The notes beneath the pieces are model-generated. The model had not been told where the DNA came from. It saw only the letters and a program-made list of their open reading frames with translations, and ran no database searches. Both the position numbers and the translations under genes were made by a program. From Clostridia bacterium (GTDB lineage: Bacteria; Bacillota; Clostridia; Christensenellales; Borkfalkiaceae), in assembly GCA_017508105.1 (NCBI GenBank), contig JAFVZP010000008.1:1-37311 (forward strand): a DNA stretch of 37,311 bases, written 5' to 3'. Below, one piece after another: positions 36,916 to 37,311 of the stretch (the stretch's first letter is position 1; each line of letters begins with the position of its first letter).

Positions 36916-37311
36916 ATGAAAAAAGCAATCAAAAGCATAATAGCCTTGTCGTTGGTGGGTATTAGCTTGCTATCGCTGGTCGGTTGTAACGGGGGGATTA
37001 CGCAAAACGCGCTCTCGGAAATAGAGAGTAGGATTACTGCGTTAGAATCGGCATTGGCAAGCGAAAAAGCGGCTACAAGCGCACTGACGGAAAAAACGCA
37101 AGAGCAGGACGATACCATAGAGGTACTGTCTTCCGCCAATAGCCAATTAAGCGACAGGGTCGATGAGTTGACTGAGACGAATACCGAATTAAGCGACCGG
37201 GTCGATGAGTTGACCGAGACGAATACCCAGTTAAACGGCAGGGTTGATGAGTTGACCGCGGCAAATGGGCAACTTACCGAAAGAAACGAAGAGTTAAGCG
37301 ACCGGGTTGAT
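36916..37311 (+). CDS. Coiled-coil repeat lipoprotein (3' truncated by window end)
   Basis: The first 132 codons of a longer gene. AGGAGG precedes the ATG. A basic N-terminus (MKKAIKSI), a hydrophobic stretch and the lipobox LVGC (Cys24) mark an exported lipoprotein. The mature part is a predicted coiled coil: an initial ALSEIESRITALESALASEK stretch, then from residue 77 four 14-residue (two-heptad) repeats of the type QLSDRVDELTETNT, still running at the window end. No enzymatic domain is visible in the part present. It resembles lpp-like spacer or fibrous envelope lipoproteins, but no family can be named from the fragment. Confidence 0.85.
   Translation, partial: MKKAIKSIIALSLVGISLLSLVGCNGGITQNALSEIESRITALESALASEKAATSALTEKTQEQDDTIEVLSSANSQLSDRVDELTETNTELSDRVDELTETNTQLNGRVDELTAANGQLTERNEELSDRVD
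37144..37311 (+). repeat. Four 42-bp tandem repeats inside the coiled-coil lipoprotein gene
   Basis: Units at 37144-37185, 37186-37227, 37228-37269 and 37270-37311 each encode 14 residues. Units 1 and 2 are nearly identical, unit 3 is diverged (LNGRVDELTAANG) and unit 4 more so, its second heptad recovering ELSDRVD. Confidence 0.9.

Overview
The window reads as a chromosomal core-genome segment of a low-to-medium GC Firmicute, most likely an uncultured Clostridia (inference). The reasons are AGGAGG-type ribosome binding sites, TTGACA-N17-TATAAT promoters, TTG/GTG starts, a lon-engB pair, an obg-yhbY pair, a SpoVB/MurJ-like flippase, a class II fructose-bisphosphate aldolase and an S6:S18-type leader before rpsF. 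TGA is an ordinary stop codon here: the cardiolipin synthase, the sugar-transferase-like gene and the SpoVB-like gene all end in TGA. There is no prophage, CRISPR array or classical insertion sequence.

Layout. 1-5.4 kb: the end of an unidentified gene, an RsmB/RsmF-type RNA methyltransferase and, convergent to it, a 1204-residue surface lipoprotein with carbohydrate-binding-like modules. 5.5-10.7 kb: Ppx/GppA-HD phosphatase, Maf, an MreB-like actin and cardiolipin synthase. 10.7-12.5 kb (minus strand): a lipoprotein and a tRNA-Gly(CCC). 12.6-17.4 kb: a lon-engB-sugar-transferase-like-CDF transporter run. 17.5-19.7 kb: fba and gap, each with its own strong promoter. 19.8-25.4 kb: two small winged-helix-like membrane proteins, then uvrB-uvrA. 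25.5-28.5 kb (minus strand): a disrupted pgi and a SpoVB-like flippase. 28.6-30.5 kb: LysM protein, obg, yhbY. 30.5-31.6 kb (minus strand): an Xre-Fic gene whose 3' side is joined to a duplicated piece of rpsR. 31.7-35.6 kb: grpE-dnaK-dnaJ. 35.6-36.8 kb: rpsF-ssb-rpsR. The window ends inside a coiled-coil repeat lipoprotein.

The genes mostly serve housekeeping: protein quality control (Lon, GrpE-DnaK-DnaJ), ribosome assembly (EngB, Obg, YhbY, RsmF-like, S6/S18), DNA repair (UvrAB, SSB), central glycolysis (Pgi, Fba, Gap) and envelope biogenesis (MreB-like, Cls, flippase, lipoproteins).

The most unusual structure is a pair of nearly identical ~150 bp inverted repeats. One is the true 3' end of rpsR plus its terminator; the other is a displaced copy abutting the self-regulated-looking Xre-Fic gene. 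They bracket the ~6 kb heat-shock/S6-SSB-S18 block in an arrangement where recombination would invert the block and still leave one intact rpsR. Other points of note are an in-frame TGA in lon, a nonsense codon plus a 1-nt frameshift in pgi, a sugar transferase-like protein with an altered catalytic dyad, a heat-shock operon with a non-CIRCE palindrome, and an apparently leaderless obg. I found no clear evidence of a complete new multi-gene system. Function assignments come from reading motifs by eye, without database searches.
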